Shown in pieces: positions 49,797 through 58,571 of a stretch of 64,000 nt of DNA (within the stretch, counting starts at the first letter, position 1; every line of letters begins with the position of its first letter). Source of the stretch: Oryzomonas sp. (GTDB taxonomy: Bacteria; Desulfobacterota; Desulfuromonadia; Geobacterales; Pseudopelobacteraceae); contig JARLHN010000011.1 of NCBI GenBank assembly GCA_031292255.1, positions 50,333 to 114,332 on the forward strand, read 5' to 3'. The position numbers and the translations under genes were made by a program. The notes under the pieces are model-generated. The model searched no databases and was not told the origin of the DNA. It worked only from the letters and a program-made list of their open reading frames with translations.

Positions 49797-51353
49797 ATGG
49801 CCAAGATCACCAGGGCGCTGATCAGCGTTTCCGACAAGACAGGCATCATCGAGTTTTCCAAACAACTGGCCGGCTACGGAGTCGAGATACTCTCCACCGG
49901 CGGCACGGCCAAGCTGCTGCGCGAGGCCGGCCTGACCGTAAAGGATGTCTCCGAGTTCACCGGTTTCCCCGAGATGCTGGACGGCCGGGTCAAGACCCTG
50001 CATCCCAAGGTGCACGGCGGCCTGCTCGGCATGCGCAGCAATCCCGCCCATGTTGCCAAGATGAAGGAACACGGCATCGAGAACATCGACATGGTGCTCG
50101 TCAACCTGTATCCTTTCGAGGCCACCGTGGCCAAGGATGGGTGCCGGCTGGAAGACGCCATCGAGAATATCGACATCGGCGGCCCCACCATGCTCCGTTC
50201 GGCCGCCAAGAACTACCCGGATGTGACCGTGATCGTGGACCACGCCGATTACGGCCGGGTCCTTGAAGAGATGGCAACCGCCAAGGGATGCGTCTCCCCG
50301 GCCACCAACTTCGACCTCGCGGTCAAGGTGTTCCAGCACACCGCCGCCTATGACGGCGCCATCTCCAATTACCTGGGGGCGCGCCTCGGCGAGGAGCCCC
50401 AGGCATACCCGGCCACTTTCACCATCCAGGTCAAAAAGGCCCAGGACCTGCGCTATGGCGAGAATCCCCAGCAATCGGCCGCCTTTTACGTGGAAAAGGA
50501 CATTGCCGAACCGTGCGTCTCCAATGCCGTGCAATTGCAAGGCAAGGAGCTTTCATTCAACAACATTATCGACCTGGATGCCGCCATAGAGACGGTCAAA
50601 GAGTTCGAACAGAGCGCGGCGGTCATCATCAAGCATACCAACCCCTGCGGCGTGGCCCTGGCCGATACGCCTCTCAGCTCCTACCTCAAGGCGCGGGAAT
50701 GCGACCCGGTTTCGGCCTTCGGCGGCATCGTCGGCTTTAACCGCCAAGTGGATGCTGCCACGGCCCGGGAACTCGCCTCCACCTTCCTGGAGGCGGTCAT
50801 TGCCCCCGGCTATAGCGACGAAGCCCTGGAGATATTCACTGCCAAGAAGAACGTGCGGGTGATGCAGGTGCCGCTGTTGGAAGCGTATGTTGCCCAGGGG
50901 TATGACCTCAAGAAGGTGGTGGGCGGACTGCTGGTCCAGGGGCGCGATTTGGGGATGGTGCGGGCGGCCGACTGCCGAGTGGTGACCGAGCGCACCCCCA
51001 CCGCCTCGGAATACGATGCGCTCGATTTTGCCTGGCGGGTCTGCAAGCACGTCAAGTCCAACGCCATTGTCTTTACCAACCGCGACCAGACCGTGGGAAT
51101 AGGGGCCGGCCAAATGTCCCGGGTCGATTCCTCCAAGATCGCCGTGCAGAAAGCGTTGCTGCCGACCCAGGGCACGGTGCTGGCGTCCGATGCCTTCTTC
51201 CCGTTCCGCGACGGGGTGGACACCGCGGCGGAAGCAGGCGTCACGGCCGTCATCCAGCCGGGCGGGAGCGTGCGCGACGATGAGGTCATCAGGGCGGCCA
51301 ACGAGCACGGGATAGCCATGGTGTTCACCGGCATGAGGCACTTTCGGCACTAG
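49797..51353 (+). CDS. purH: Bifunctional AICAR transformylase / IMP cyclohydrolase
   Basis: Last two steps of IMP synthesis in one protein of 518 residues. The N-terminal cyclohydrolase part (MGS-like, about 1-190) has [18 protein letters not shown] and [16 protein letters not shown]; the transformylase part has [15 protein letters not shown] (about 220), [14 protein letters not shown] (about 278) with the catalytic Lys-His pair, and the C-terminal [20 protein letters not shown] precedes the ATG. It takes AICAR, which also comes from the his pathway present in this window. purD and purE follow on the same strand. Confidence 0.97.
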   Translation: MAKITRALISVSDKTGIIEFSKQLAGYGVEILSTGGTAKLLREAGLTVKDVSEFTGFPEMLDGRVKTLHPKVHGGLLGMRSNPAHVAKMKEHGIENIDMVLVNLYPFEATVAKDGCRLEDAIENIDIGGPTMLRSAAKNYPDVTVIVDHADYGRVLEEMATAKGCVSPATNFDLAVKVFQHTAAYDGAISNYLGARLGEEPQAYPATFTIQVKKAQDLRYGENPQQSAAFYVEKDIAEPCVSNAVQLQGKELSFNNIIDLDAAIETVKEFEQSAAVIIKHTNPCGVALADTPLSSYLKARECDPVSAFGGIVGFNRQVDAATARELASTFLEAVIAPGYSDEALEIFTAKKNVRVMQVPLLEAYVAQGYDLKKVVGGLLVQGRDLGMVRAADCRVVTERTPTASEYDALDFAWRVCKHVKSNAIVFTNRDQTVGIGAGQMSRVDSSKIAVQKALLPTQGTVLASDAFFPFRDGVDTAAEAGVTAVIQPGGSVRDDEVIRAANEHGIAMVFTGMRHFRH

Positions 51354-51412
51354 ATTACCCACTTTTCCGTGATCTCGGCTTGCTGATTAAAATCTATCAT
51401 CCGCTAACGATA

Positions 51413-51490
51413 AAATCCTCCTTTAACAAAGGGGGATTTGCCCTTGAGCTTTAAAAGCAAATCCTCCCTGTCCCCCTTTTTAAAAGGGGG
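51413..51490. repeat. Nested inverted repeats between purH and purD
   Basis: AAATCCTCCTTT/AAAGGGGGATTT (51413-51439), GGATTTGC/GCAAATCC, and CCCCCTTTT/AAAAGGGGG (51472-51490) form adjacent hairpins of the AAATCCCCC type often scattered in Geobacter-like genomes. Not the same family as A or B. Confidence 0.7.
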
Positions 51491-51602
51491 GAACAATATG
51501 GCGGAAATTTGAGTGCCAATAAGGTCGCTTATCTTCCTTGACCTCTTGAAAAATTGGACGATTTTTTAAATTGAGCATGTACAAATGACGAGGAGTTAAT
51601 CC

Positions 51603-52877
51603 ATGAAAGTTTTGGTGGTTGGCGGCGGAGGCCGGGAACATGCGTTGGTGTGGAAGATCGCCCAATCGCCGCTGGTAACGAAGGTCTTTTGCGCCCCCGG
51701 CAATCCGGGGATCGGCCAACTGGCCCAGAACGTCCCGATTCGGGTTGACGAGTTGGACAGGCTGCTGGACTTCGCGCGCAACGAGGGGATCGGGCTCACG
51801 GTGGTGGGGCCGGAGCAGCCCCTCTCCCTGGGTATCGTGGACCTGTTCGAGGAACAGGGGCTCAAGATCTTCGGCCCCCGGAAGGACGCGGCCATCATCG
51901 AGGCCAGCAAGGCGTTTTCCAAGGACCTGATGCAGAAATACGGCGTCCCCACTGCTGCCTACGGCGTCTTCACCGATGTTGCGCCAGCCGAGGAATTCAT
52001 TGACCGGACCGGGGCTCCGATTGTGGTCAAGGCTGACGGCCTGGCTGCCGGCAAGGGGGTCATCATCGCCCAAACTCGCCAGGAGGCGATGACAGCCGTC
52101 AGGGACATGCTCAGCGGCAATGCCTTCGGCAGCGCCGGCGCCCGGGTGGTAATCGAGGAATTCCTCACCGGGGAGGAGGCCTCCTTTCTGGCGATCACCG
52201 ACGGCAAGAACATCATCCCCCTGGCCAGTGCCCAGGATCACAAACCTATCTTCGATGGCGACAAAGGCCCGAATACCGGGGGCATGGGGGCTTATTCCCC
52301 CGCACCGGTGGTGACACCGGCAGTGCATGAACAGGCGATGGCCGAGGTGCTCCGCCGGACGGTCGACGGCATGGCCGCCGAGGGGCGCCCCTATCGCGGC
52401 GTGCTGTATGCGGGGTTGATGGTAAAGGAAGGCCGGGTCAGAACCCTGGAGTTCAACGCCCGTTTCGGGGACCCGGAGTGTCAGCCGCTCCTGATGCGGA
52501 TGAAGTCCGACATCGTGCCGATCCTGATGGCCGTGGCCGAAGGGGATCTGGCAGGCCGTTCCATTGAATGGCACGACAAGGCGGCGGTCTGCGTTGTCAT
52601 GGCCAGCGAGGGATATCCGGGCGACTACCGCACGGGAGACGCGATCAGCGGCCTGGACAAGGCAGCCGAACTGGATGACGTGTTTGTCTTCCACGCCGGC
52701 ACCGCTGCCAAAGACGGCCAATGCGTCACCGGAGGCGGCCGGGTCCTGGGGGTCACCGCCCTGGGCGCGACGGTGCGGCAAGCCATTGATCAGGCCTACC
52801 GGGGGGTCGAGCGGATCACCTGGCCAGGGGCGCAGTACCGCAAAGACATCGGCAATAAGGCGCTCAACCGCGGGTAA
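51603..52877 (+). CDS. purD: Phosphoribosylamine-glycine ligase
   Basis: ATP-grasp enzyme making GAR in purine synthesis, 424 residues. It starts MKVLVVGGGGREHALVWKI and shows the ATP-grasp blocks IVVKADGLAAGKGVII (about 140), GEEASFLAITDGKNIIPL, NTGGMGAYSPAPV (about 225) and FNARFGDPECQPLL (about 287). Length and order are normal. It lies 250 bp after purH, behind a hairpin-rich gap, and before a family A repeat and purE. Confidence 0.97.
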   Translation: MKVLVVGGGGREHALVWKIAQSPLVTKVFCAPGNPGIGQLAQNVPIRVDELDRLLDFARNEGIGLTVVGPEQPLSLGIVDLFEEQGLKIFGPRKDAAIIEASKAFSKDLMQKYGVPTAAYGVFTDVAPAEEFIDRTGAPIVVKADGLAAGKGVIIAQTRQEAMTAVRDMLSGNAFGSAGARVVIEEFLTGEEASFLAITDGKNIIPLASAQDHKPIFDGDKGPNTGGMGAYSPAPVVTPAVHEQAMAEVLRRTVDGMAAEGRPYRGVLYAGLMVKEGRVRTLEFNARFGDPECQPLLMRMKSDIVPILMAVAEGDLAGRSIEWHDKAAVCVVMASEGYPGDYRTGDAISGLDKAAELDDVFVFHAGTAAKDGQCVTGGGRVLGVTALGATVRQAIDQAYRGVERITWPGAQYRKDIGNKALNRG

Positions 52878-52892
52878 GATCAGTACCTGCAC

Positions 52893-52984
52893 CTCTGCTA
52901 CAGAGACACAGAGAAAATTTAAGTGCAAAAACCAGTTAAATCTATTTTTTGTTTCTGAATTTCTCCGTATCTCCGTGGCAGAAG
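52893..52984. repeat. Inverted-repeat element, family A (copy 6, shortest)
   Basis: CTCTGCTACAGAGACACAGA and TCTCCGTATCTCCGTGGCAG arms, 92 bp in total, between purD and purE. Confidence 0.85.
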
Positions 52985-53027
52985 TTATGTTTTTTATACG
53001 TGGTTGAATTTAATAAGGAGTGAAGCT

Positions 53028-53549
53028 ATGAAAGCAATGGGCGAATCACCACAGGTTTTGATCATCATGGGGAGCGATTCCGACCTGCCGGTGATGGAGG
53101 AGGCTGCCGGGGTGCTCCGGAAATTCGGCATCGCCTTCGAGATGCGGATCTCCTCGGCTCACCGCTCACCGGCCAGGACCATGGCCCTTGCGGCCGAAGC
53201 GGCCGGGCGGGGCATCAAGGCGATCATTGCCGGAGCCGGGATGGCAGCCCATCTGGCCGGCGTGGTGGCTGCCAAGACCACCCTGCCGGTGATCGGTGTG
53301 CCTATGCCGGGCGGGGCGCTGAACGGCGTTGACGCCCTGTACTCGACGGTGCAGATGCCGGGCGGGATTCCGGTGGCGACCATGGCGATCGGCAAGGCCG
53401 GGGCTAAAAATGCCGGGTTGTTCGTTGTCCAGATCCTGGCCCTTTGCGATGAGAGGCTTGCCGGTGCGATCATCGACTATCGCCGCGAGATGGATGACGA
53501 GGTGGAGAGCAAGGACGCCGCCCTGCAGGCGGCGGGCCGTGAAGCATGA
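53028..53549 (+). CDS. purE: N5-carboxyaminoimidazole ribonucleotide mutase
   Basis: Class I PurE, converting N5-CAIR to CAIR. The ATG at 53028 follows AAGGAGTG and gives 173 residues; an ATG at 53004 lies before that site. Visible are IIMGSDSDLPVMEEAA (substrate loop, about 13), FEMRISSAHRSPARTM with the catalytic His (about 45), AGAGMAAHLAGVVAAKT and GVPMPGGALNGVDAL. The usual partner purK is not next to it. Confidence 0.97.
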   Translation: MKAMGESPQVLIIMGSDSDLPVMEEAAGVLRKFGIAFEMRISSAHRSPARTMALAAEAAGRGIKAIIAGAGMAAHLAGVVAAKTTLPVIGVPMPGGALNGVDALYSTVQMPGGIPVATMAIGKAGAKNAGLFVVQILALCDERLAGAIIDYRREMDDEVESKDAALQAAGREA

Positions 53550-53566
53550 GCCAGGGGGCTTTTTGC

Positions 53567-53596
53567 TTGACATCCTTTTTTGCCGTGTAGTAACTT
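53567..53596 (+). promoter_or_regulatory. Promoter of the cytochrome c7 gene
   Basis: TTGACA at 53567-53572, 18-bp spacer, TAACTT at 53591-53596, 37 nt before the ATG at 53633; GGAGGAA serves as ribosome site. Confidence 0.65.
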
Positions 53597-53632
53597 CGTC
53601 CTGCTTTTTATATTTTTTATGGAGGAATAAAA

Positions 53633-53896
53633 ATGAAAAACGTTGTTGTTGCACTGTTTGCCCTCGTTGCATTTGCGGGCACCGCCTTTGCCGCTCCCGA
53701 GTTCATTGAGCTGAAAAGAGGGGTTAAGTTCAACCACAAGGCTCACATCGCCGCCATCGGCAACTGCAAGAAGTGCCATGAAAAAGGACCCGGCAAGATC
53801 GAAGGCTTTGGCAAGGATTGGGCCCATAAGAACTGTAAGGGTTGCCACGCCGAGGGCAAAAAAGGCCCCACGAATTGCAAAGAGTGCCACAAATAA
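53633..53896 (+). CDS. Periplasmic triheme cytochrome c7 (PpcA-type)
   Basis: Small electron carrier of 87 residues with signal peptide MKNVVVALFALVAFAGTAFA. The mature part of about 67 residues carries three c-type haem sites, CKKCH, CKGCH and CKECH, and early His residues (FNHKAHIAAIG) for axial ligation, as in Geobacter PpcA-E, which carry electrons between inner and outer membrane during metal or electrode reduction. It has its own promoter and intrinsic terminator, so it is a monocistronic unit, set next to the cytochrome c maturation genes resB and ccsB. Confidence 0.95.
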   Translation: MKNVVVALFALVAFAGTAFAAPEFIELKRGVKFNHKAHIAAIGNCKKCHEKGPGKIEGFGKDWAHKNCKGCHAEGKKGPTNCKECHK

Positions 53897-53929
53897 CAAT
53901 TCCTGATTCATAGTTTTGGCATGCCTTGA

Positions 53930-53967
53930 AGAGGGGTGACGCGAAGTCTGCTGTCATCCCTCTTTTT
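53930..53967 (+). terminator. Intrinsic terminator after the cytochrome c7 gene
   Basis: AGAGGGGTGAC (53930-53940) pairs with GTCATCCCTCT (53953-53963) with one G-U, followed by TTTTT. Confidence 0.92.
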
Positions 53968-53974
53968 GTCTCCA

Positions 53975-54008
53975 GTGTCCTGTGCGGGGGACTCACCGCA
54001 CAGGACAC
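53975..54008. repeat. Perfect 13-bp inverted repeat upstream of resB
   Basis: GTGTCCTGTGCGG (53975-53987) and its exact complement (53996-54008) with an 8-nt loop, just after the c7 terminator. No T-run follows, so an operator or a back-up terminator are both possible. Confidence 0.6.
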
Positions 54009-54133
54009 CAGGGGAGTAAATCGAAGCTGTTCCAAAAAAAGAGTGCATTTTTTATAGTTCTTGAGCTAAAATCAAAAATCCAAGCCTGACGCCTGGGGCG
54101 GCAGGCTGCTGACATCATGACCGGGAGATACCA

Positions 54134-55498
54134 TTGGCAACCACCGACCGCAGCTTCGTTCAGTCACTTTGGGATTTTTTCTGTTCTCTCAAGCTCACCA
54201 TATCCCTCCTGATCTCCCTGGCGCTTACCTCGATCATCGGCACCATCATTCCCCAGGGAAAACTTGCGCCGGAATACGTGGCCACGATCAGCCCCATTAA
54301 GTTCCAGATCTATTCCAAGCTCGGTTTTTTCGACATGTACCACAGTATGTGGTTCATCACGCTCCTGTACGTCTTCAGCCTCAACCTGGTCTGCTGCTCC
54401 GTCAAGCGGTTGCCGCACGTGTTCAAGTTCATCAGCGAACCGACCCTGGTGCTGGGGGAGAGTCTGCGCAAAGGTTTTTCCCTGAAGCAGGATCTCAGCT
54501 TTTCGACGTCGCTCGACAAGGGGCGCGAGGCCCTGGCCGCGTTTCTCGGGAAGGAGTTCGGCACTCCGGTCGTTACCGAGCAGAACGGGGAATACCATCT
54601 CTTCGCCCAGAAGAGCGCCTGGTGCCGCCTGGGGGTGTATGTCGTCCACCTGAGCATCCTGGTCATCTTCGTCGGCGCCATCATCGGCTCGCTGTTCGGG
54701 TATAAAGGTTTTGCCGCCATCGTTGAAGGCTCCAACGTGTCGAGCATCCAGGCCCGCAACGGCGCGGAAATCCCCTTGGGGTTCGACCTCCGCTGCGAAC
54801 AGTTTACCGTATCCTATTATGATTCCGGCGCGCCGAAGGAGTTCAAGAGCATCCTGACGGTCCTGGAAAACGGCAAGCCGGTCAAGGATTATACCAATGT
54901 CCGGGTCGTGGTGAACGAGCCGCTGACCTACAAGGGTTTCACCTTCTACCAGTCCAGTTTCGGGCAGGCCAGCGAAAGCAGCGACCACACCTTATCGGCG
55001 AAATCGCGCTCGGGCGATCTTAGCCAACGTTTTACCCTGCGGGAGGGCCAGGCAATCACCCTGAAGGACGGCACCTCCCTCAAGCTGTTGGAGACGGCCC
55101 AGGATATCAGCCAGTTCATGCCCGGTTTCTCCGGACCGGCCGCCCGGGTCGAGGTCACCCCCAAGGGCAAAGCCGCCCAAACATTTATCGTGTTGAAGAA
55201 CTATCCCGAGGTAAATGCCCAGCGGGACGATGACCTGCTGTTCCAGTACGAAGGGTCCAACGCCAAGATGTACACCGGACTCCAGGTAGCCAAAGACCCC
55301 GGCGTCTGGGTGGTCTGGCTGGGATGCACACTGATGGTGGTCGGCCTGTTCATCGCGTTTTTCATGTCCCACAAGCGGGTTTGGATCGTTGTTTCCAAGG
55401 GACATGCCCGGATGTACGGCAATGCCAGCAAGAACCAGGCTGCATTCCAGATGCAGTTCGAGGAGCTGTCCGACAAGTTTAAAAACCTGAAAATCTAG
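54134..55498 (+). CDS. resB: ResB-family cytochrome c biogenesis protein
   Basis: Ccs1/ResB component of the system II haem-handling complex, 454 residues. It has membrane helices near 18-38 (LTISLLISLALTSIIGTIIP), 70-90 and 170-195, a large periplasmic domain (about 200-395), and a last helix (VVWLGCTLMVVGLFIAFFMS). The start is a TTG at 54134 with GGGAGA upstream; a GCCTG/CAGGC hairpin (54084-54106) stands in the leader. It precedes ccsB by 17 bp, and both would mature the many c-type cytochromes expected in this organism, including the neighbouring c7. Confidence 0.93.
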   Translation: MATTDRSFVQSLWDFFCSLKLTISLLISLALTSIIGTIIPQGKLAPEYVATISPIKFQIYSKLGFFDMYHSMWFITLLYVFSLNLVCCSVKRLPHVFKFISEPTLVLGESLRKGFSLKQDLSFSTSLDKGREALAAFLGKEFGTPVVTEQNGEYHLFAQKSAWCRLGVYVVHLSILVIFVGAIIGSLFGYKGFAAIVEGSNVSSIQARNGAEIPLGFDLRCEQFTVSYYDSGAPKEFKSILTVLENGKPVKDYTNVRVVVNEPLTYKGFTFYQSSFGQASESSDHTLSAKSRSGDLSQRFTLREGQAITLKDGTSLKLLETAQDISQFMPGFSGPAARVEVTPKGKAAQTFIVLKNYPEVNAQRDDDLLFQYEGSNAKMYTGLQVAKDPGVWVVWLGCTLMVVGLFIAFFMSHKRVWIVVSKGHARMYGNASKNQAAFQMQFEELSDKFKNLKI

Positions 55499-55515
55499 CG
55501 GAGGTTACCCGGTAT

Positions 55516-56373
55516 ATGACAAGTTCACTTCTATTCAACGTGACAACGATCGCCTACATGGCGTCAATGGTTGTCTTCTTCGCATTCCTCGGCAGCAAGA
55601 ACAAGACCGTCGGCTTGGCCGGCAGCCTGCTGGCCTATGCCGGTTTTGCCATCCAGACCGTAGGCATTGCCCTGCGCTGGAAGGAATCGTACGCCTTGGG
55701 GTACGGCCATGCGCCGCTCTCCAACCTGTACGAGTCGGTAACATTCTTCTCCTGGACCATCATCCTCATCTATATTTTCATCGAACTTAAGTACAAGTAC
55801 CGCATCGTCGGCGCTTTCGTGGTCCCATTTGCCCTCTTTGGCATGGCGTGGGCCCAGCTCGGCATGCAGAGCGGCATCGAGCCGCTGGTGCCGGCACTCC
55901 AGAGCAACTGGCTCCTGTATCACGTCATCACCTGTTTCCTCGGCTATGCCGCCTTTGCCGTGGCCTGCGGCATCTCCATCATGTACCTGTTCAAGGCCAA
56001 CAGCGAAGAGCGGGGCGGTTCCAACCCCGCCGGCGGTCTCATGGGGATGTTTCCGCCGATCCGGGTGCTTGACGATCTCAACTACCGGGCGATCATGATA
56101 GGTTTTCCCCTATTGACCCTCGGCATCATTACCGGCGCGGCCTGGGCCAACTATGCCTGGGGCACCTACTGGAGTTGGGACCCCAAGGAAACCTGGTCCC
56201 TGATCGTCTGGTTCGTCTATGCCGCGTTTCTCCACGCCCGCTTTACCAGGGGGTGGGTCGGCAAGCGCGCCGCATGGCTTTCCATCATCGGTTTCGCGGC
56301 CACCATCTTCTGTTACCTGGGGGTCAACCTCTTCCTGTCCGGCCTGCACAGCTACGGCAGCTCGAAGATGTAG
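55516..56373 (+). CDS. ccsB: CcsB/ResC cytochrome c biogenesis protein (CcsA-type)
   Basis: Haem exporter/ligase partner of ResB in system II, 285 residues with about eight helices. The tryptophan-rich WWD domain is clear (WGTYWSWDPKETWSLIVW, about 215-232), and conserved His residues flank it (LYHVITCFLG, AFLHARFTRG). GGAGGTTACC precedes the ATG. It is co-transcribed with resB. Confidence 0.95.
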   Translation: MTSSLLFNVTTIAYMASMVVFFAFLGSKNKTVGLAGSLLAYAGFAIQTVGIALRWKESYALGYGHAPLSNLYESVTFFSWTIILIYIFIELKYKYRIVGAFVVPFALFGMAWAQLGMQSGIEPLVPALQSNWLLYHVITCFLGYAAFAVACGISIMYLFKANSEERGGSNPAGGLMGMFPPIRVLDDLNYRAIMIGFPLLTLGIITGAAWANYAWGTYWSWDPKETWSLIVWFVYAAFLHARFTRGWVGKRAAWLSIIGFAATIFCYLGVNLFLSGLHSYGSSKM

Positions 56374-56475
56374 GCCGTCCTTAGGGACTCGGTACATCGG
56401 CAAATTCCAAGTCCCTTGATCGCGATCCGGCAAAACATTTTTGATGATTTTGTAAAACGAGTATGATTATATGAA

Positions 56476-56501
56476 CCGGGAACACAATTCCCGGTTTTTT
56501 T
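56476..56501 (+). terminator. Terminator-like hairpin abutting a glycosyltransferase start
   Basis: ACCGGGAA and TTCCCGGT enclose CACAA, followed by a T-run that ends directly at the ATG at 56502. It looks like the ccsB terminator, yet the next gene starts inside its tail. Confidence 0.75.
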
Positions 56502-57476
56502 ATGGACCAACCAGCCATCTCCATCATCATACCGGTCAAGCCGGGGTTCAGCATAACGGCCGCACAGCGGCTGGCTGCGGTCGATTATCCGCCGGAGAGG
56601 TATGAGATCATCGTCGCCGAAGGATACAGCCCGAGCCGGCAGCGGAATGCAGCGGTGGCGACGGCCCGGGGCGAGATCGTCTACTTCCTTGATGACGACT
56701 CCCTGACCTCGCCCGGCTTCCTGGCCCTTGCCGCCAGCCACTACAAAGACCCGCAGGTGGCGGCCGTGGGCGGCCCGTCGCTTACCCCGGCGACCGACTC
56801 TCTGCTGCAGCGCAGCATCGGTGCGGCCCTGGCCTCGGTCCTGGGGGGCGGTGGGATGCGCAACCGCTACCGCGCCCAGGGGAAGGCGCGCCTGACCAGC
56901 GACAGCGAGTTGATCCTCTGTAACCTGAGCTTTCGCCGGGAGCGGTTTCTGGCCTGCGGCGGCCTTGACGAGCGGCTCTATCCCAACGAGGAAAACGAGC
57001 TCATGGACCGGATGCGCCAAACCGGCGCGGGCCTGATCCATGATCCGCAACTGGCGGTTTATCGCAGCCAGCGGCCGACTTGGCGACTGCTCTGCCGCCA
57101 GTTCCTGAACTACGGCCGGGGACGGGCCGAACAGACGCACATCAGCAGGCGCATCCAGCCCGCCAGCCTGATACCGGCCCTGTTCGTCGTCTACGCGGCG
57201 CTCGTGCCGTTTCTTTTCTGTTCATTGATGTGGTTGCCCCTGGCCGCCTACGGGCTCCTGGTGTTCGCCTTTTCCGTCCGGGAAGCGTCAACGGCGCGCA
57301 GCCTGGGGATGTTCTTCCGGTTGCCGCTCATCTACGCCATCATCCACCTGGCGTACGGGGCCGGCCTCTGGTGGGGGGCGCTGGGCACCCTCCTGGGCCG
57401 GCGGCGCAAACCTGGCGGCGAGGTCGCATTGCGGCTGGTAAAGGGATTGGACGATCCCCCCTGCGCGGGGAACTGA
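56502..57476 (+). CDS. Family 2 glycosyltransferase with C-terminal membrane helices
   Basis: Predicted GT-A fold enzyme of 324 residues using a nucleotide sugar. N-terminus ISIIIPVKPGFSITAAQRL, the metal-binding motif in IVYFLDDDSLTSPGF (about 65), NLSFRRERFLACGGLDERLY (about 145) and acidic PNEENELMDRM are typical; three helices follow (about 230-305). The acceptor is unknown, probably a lipid-linked cell-surface glycan. No ribosome site precedes the ATG, only the T-run of a hairpin, so the start or its regulation is unusual. Two more glycosyltransferases lie downstream. Confidence 0.87.
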   Translation: MDQPAISIIIPVKPGFSITAAQRLAAVDYPPERYEIIVAEGYSPSRQRNAAVATARGEIVYFLDDDSLTSPGFLALAASHYKDPQVAAVGGPSLTPATDSLLQRSIGAALASVLGGGGMRNRYRAQGKARLTSDSELILCNLSFRRERFLACGGLDERLYPNEENELMDRMRQTGAGLIHDPQLAVYRSQRPTWRLLCRQFLNYGRGRAEQTHISRRIQPASLIPALFVVYAALVPFLFCSLMWLPLAAYGLLVFAFSVREASTARSLGMFFRLPLIYAIIHLAYGAGLWWGALGTLLGRRRKPGGEVALRLVKGLDDPPCAGN

Positions 57477-57546
57477 AGAGTAACGTAGAATAAAACGATT
57501 TCAGATTGTATAGTTCCATGTAACACTTGAGGTTACGCATATAATT

Positions 57547-57569
57547 CCCTCCCCCCGCTGGGGGGAGGG
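57547..57569. repeat. Perfect GC-rich hairpin upstream of the DPM1-like gene
   Basis: CCCTCCCCCC and GGGGGGAGGG with a GCT loop, followed by GACTTTT. An outer CATGTAAC/GTTACATG pair (about 57518 and 57590) could extend it. Terminator or leader structure. Confidence 0.6.
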
Positions 57570-57620
57570 GACTTTTCAGAATAGTTGCTGTTACATGATA
57601 CTGGATACAAGGGGGTGAAG

Positions 57621-58571
57621 GTGAGTGTGGAGCTGAGCATAGTTGTGCCGATCTACAACGAAGAGGAGAATGTGGCGGCGCTCTACGAGAGTGTTCGCGA
57701 GGCCCTGGCACCCACATCCCTGGAATACGAACTCATTTTTGTGGATGACGGCTCGGGCGACGCCTCGTTCAAGCTCCTGAAAGGGATTGCCGCCGAAGAC
57801 CAGCGGGTGAAGCTCCTGCGCTTTCGCCGCAACTTCGGCCAGACAGCCGCCATGGCCGCCGGATTCGACGCAGCAAAGGGCAGTGTCATCATCCCCATGG
57901 ACGGCGACCTCCAGAACGACCCGGCCGACATCCCCCGCCTGCTGGCAAAGCTCCACGAAGGGTATGACGTTGTCTCCGGGTGGCGCAAGGAGCGCAAGGA
58001 CACCTTCGTCACCCGCAAGATCCCCTCCATGCTGGCGAATGCCCTCATCTCCACCATGACCGGCGTACACCTGCACGATTACGGTTGCACCCTCAAGGCC
58101 TACCGCCGCGAGGTGCTGGACGGCATCAACCTCTACGGCGAGATGCACCGTTTCGTGCCGGCCCTGGCCTCCCAGGTCGGGGCAAAGGTCGCGGAACTGC
58201 CGGTCAACCACCGGCCGCGCCTGTACGGCAAGAGCAAGTACGGCATCTCCCGGACGTTGCGGGTCGTACTGGACCTGATGACGGTCAAGTTCCTGCTGAC
58301 CTACTCCACCAAGCCGATCCAACTGTTCGGCAAGTGGGGAGTCTACACCCTGCTGGCCGGTTGTCTCTCCGGCGGGACGACGCTGTACATGAAGATCTTC
58401 GACAATATGAGCATGAACCGCAATCCACTCTTGATCCTGACGGCCTTCCTGCTGTTCATGGGGATCCAGTTCATCGTCCTGGGGCTTCTGGGCGAACTGA
58501 ACGCCCGGACCTACTTCGAGTCCCAGGGCAAGCCGATCTATGTGGTAAGGGACAGGGTAAACATTGGCTGA
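57621..58571 (+). CDS. DPM1/ArnC-like family 2 glycosyltransferase
   Basis: Polyprenyl-phosphate type glycosyltransferase, 316 residues. I chose the GTG at 57621 (AAGGGGG seven bases upstream); upstream codons give an implausible leader. LSIVVPIYNEEENVAALYES, ELIFVDDGSGDASF, VIIPMDGDLQNDPADIP (DxD motif, about 82-98) and a HRPRLYGKSKYGISRTLRV block lead into two C-terminal helices, as in GtrB/ArnC proteins that load sugar on undecaprenyl phosphate. Its stop overlaps the next gene by 8 bp. Confidence 0.92.
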   Translation: MSVELSIVVPIYNEEENVAALYESVREALAPTSLEYELIFVDDGSGDASFKLLKGIAAEDQRVKLLRFRRNFGQTAAMAAGFDAAKGSVIIPMDGDLQNDPADIPRLLAKLHEGYDVVSGWRKERKDTFVTRKIPSMLANALISTMTGVHLHDYGCTLKAYRREVLDGINLYGEMHRFVPALASQVGAKVAELPVNHRPRLYGKSKYGISRTLRVVLDLMTVKFLLTYSTKPIQLFGKWGVYTLLAGCLSGGTTLYMKIFDNMSMNRNPLLILTAFLLFMGIQFIVLGLLGELNARTYFESQGKPIYVVRDRVNIG

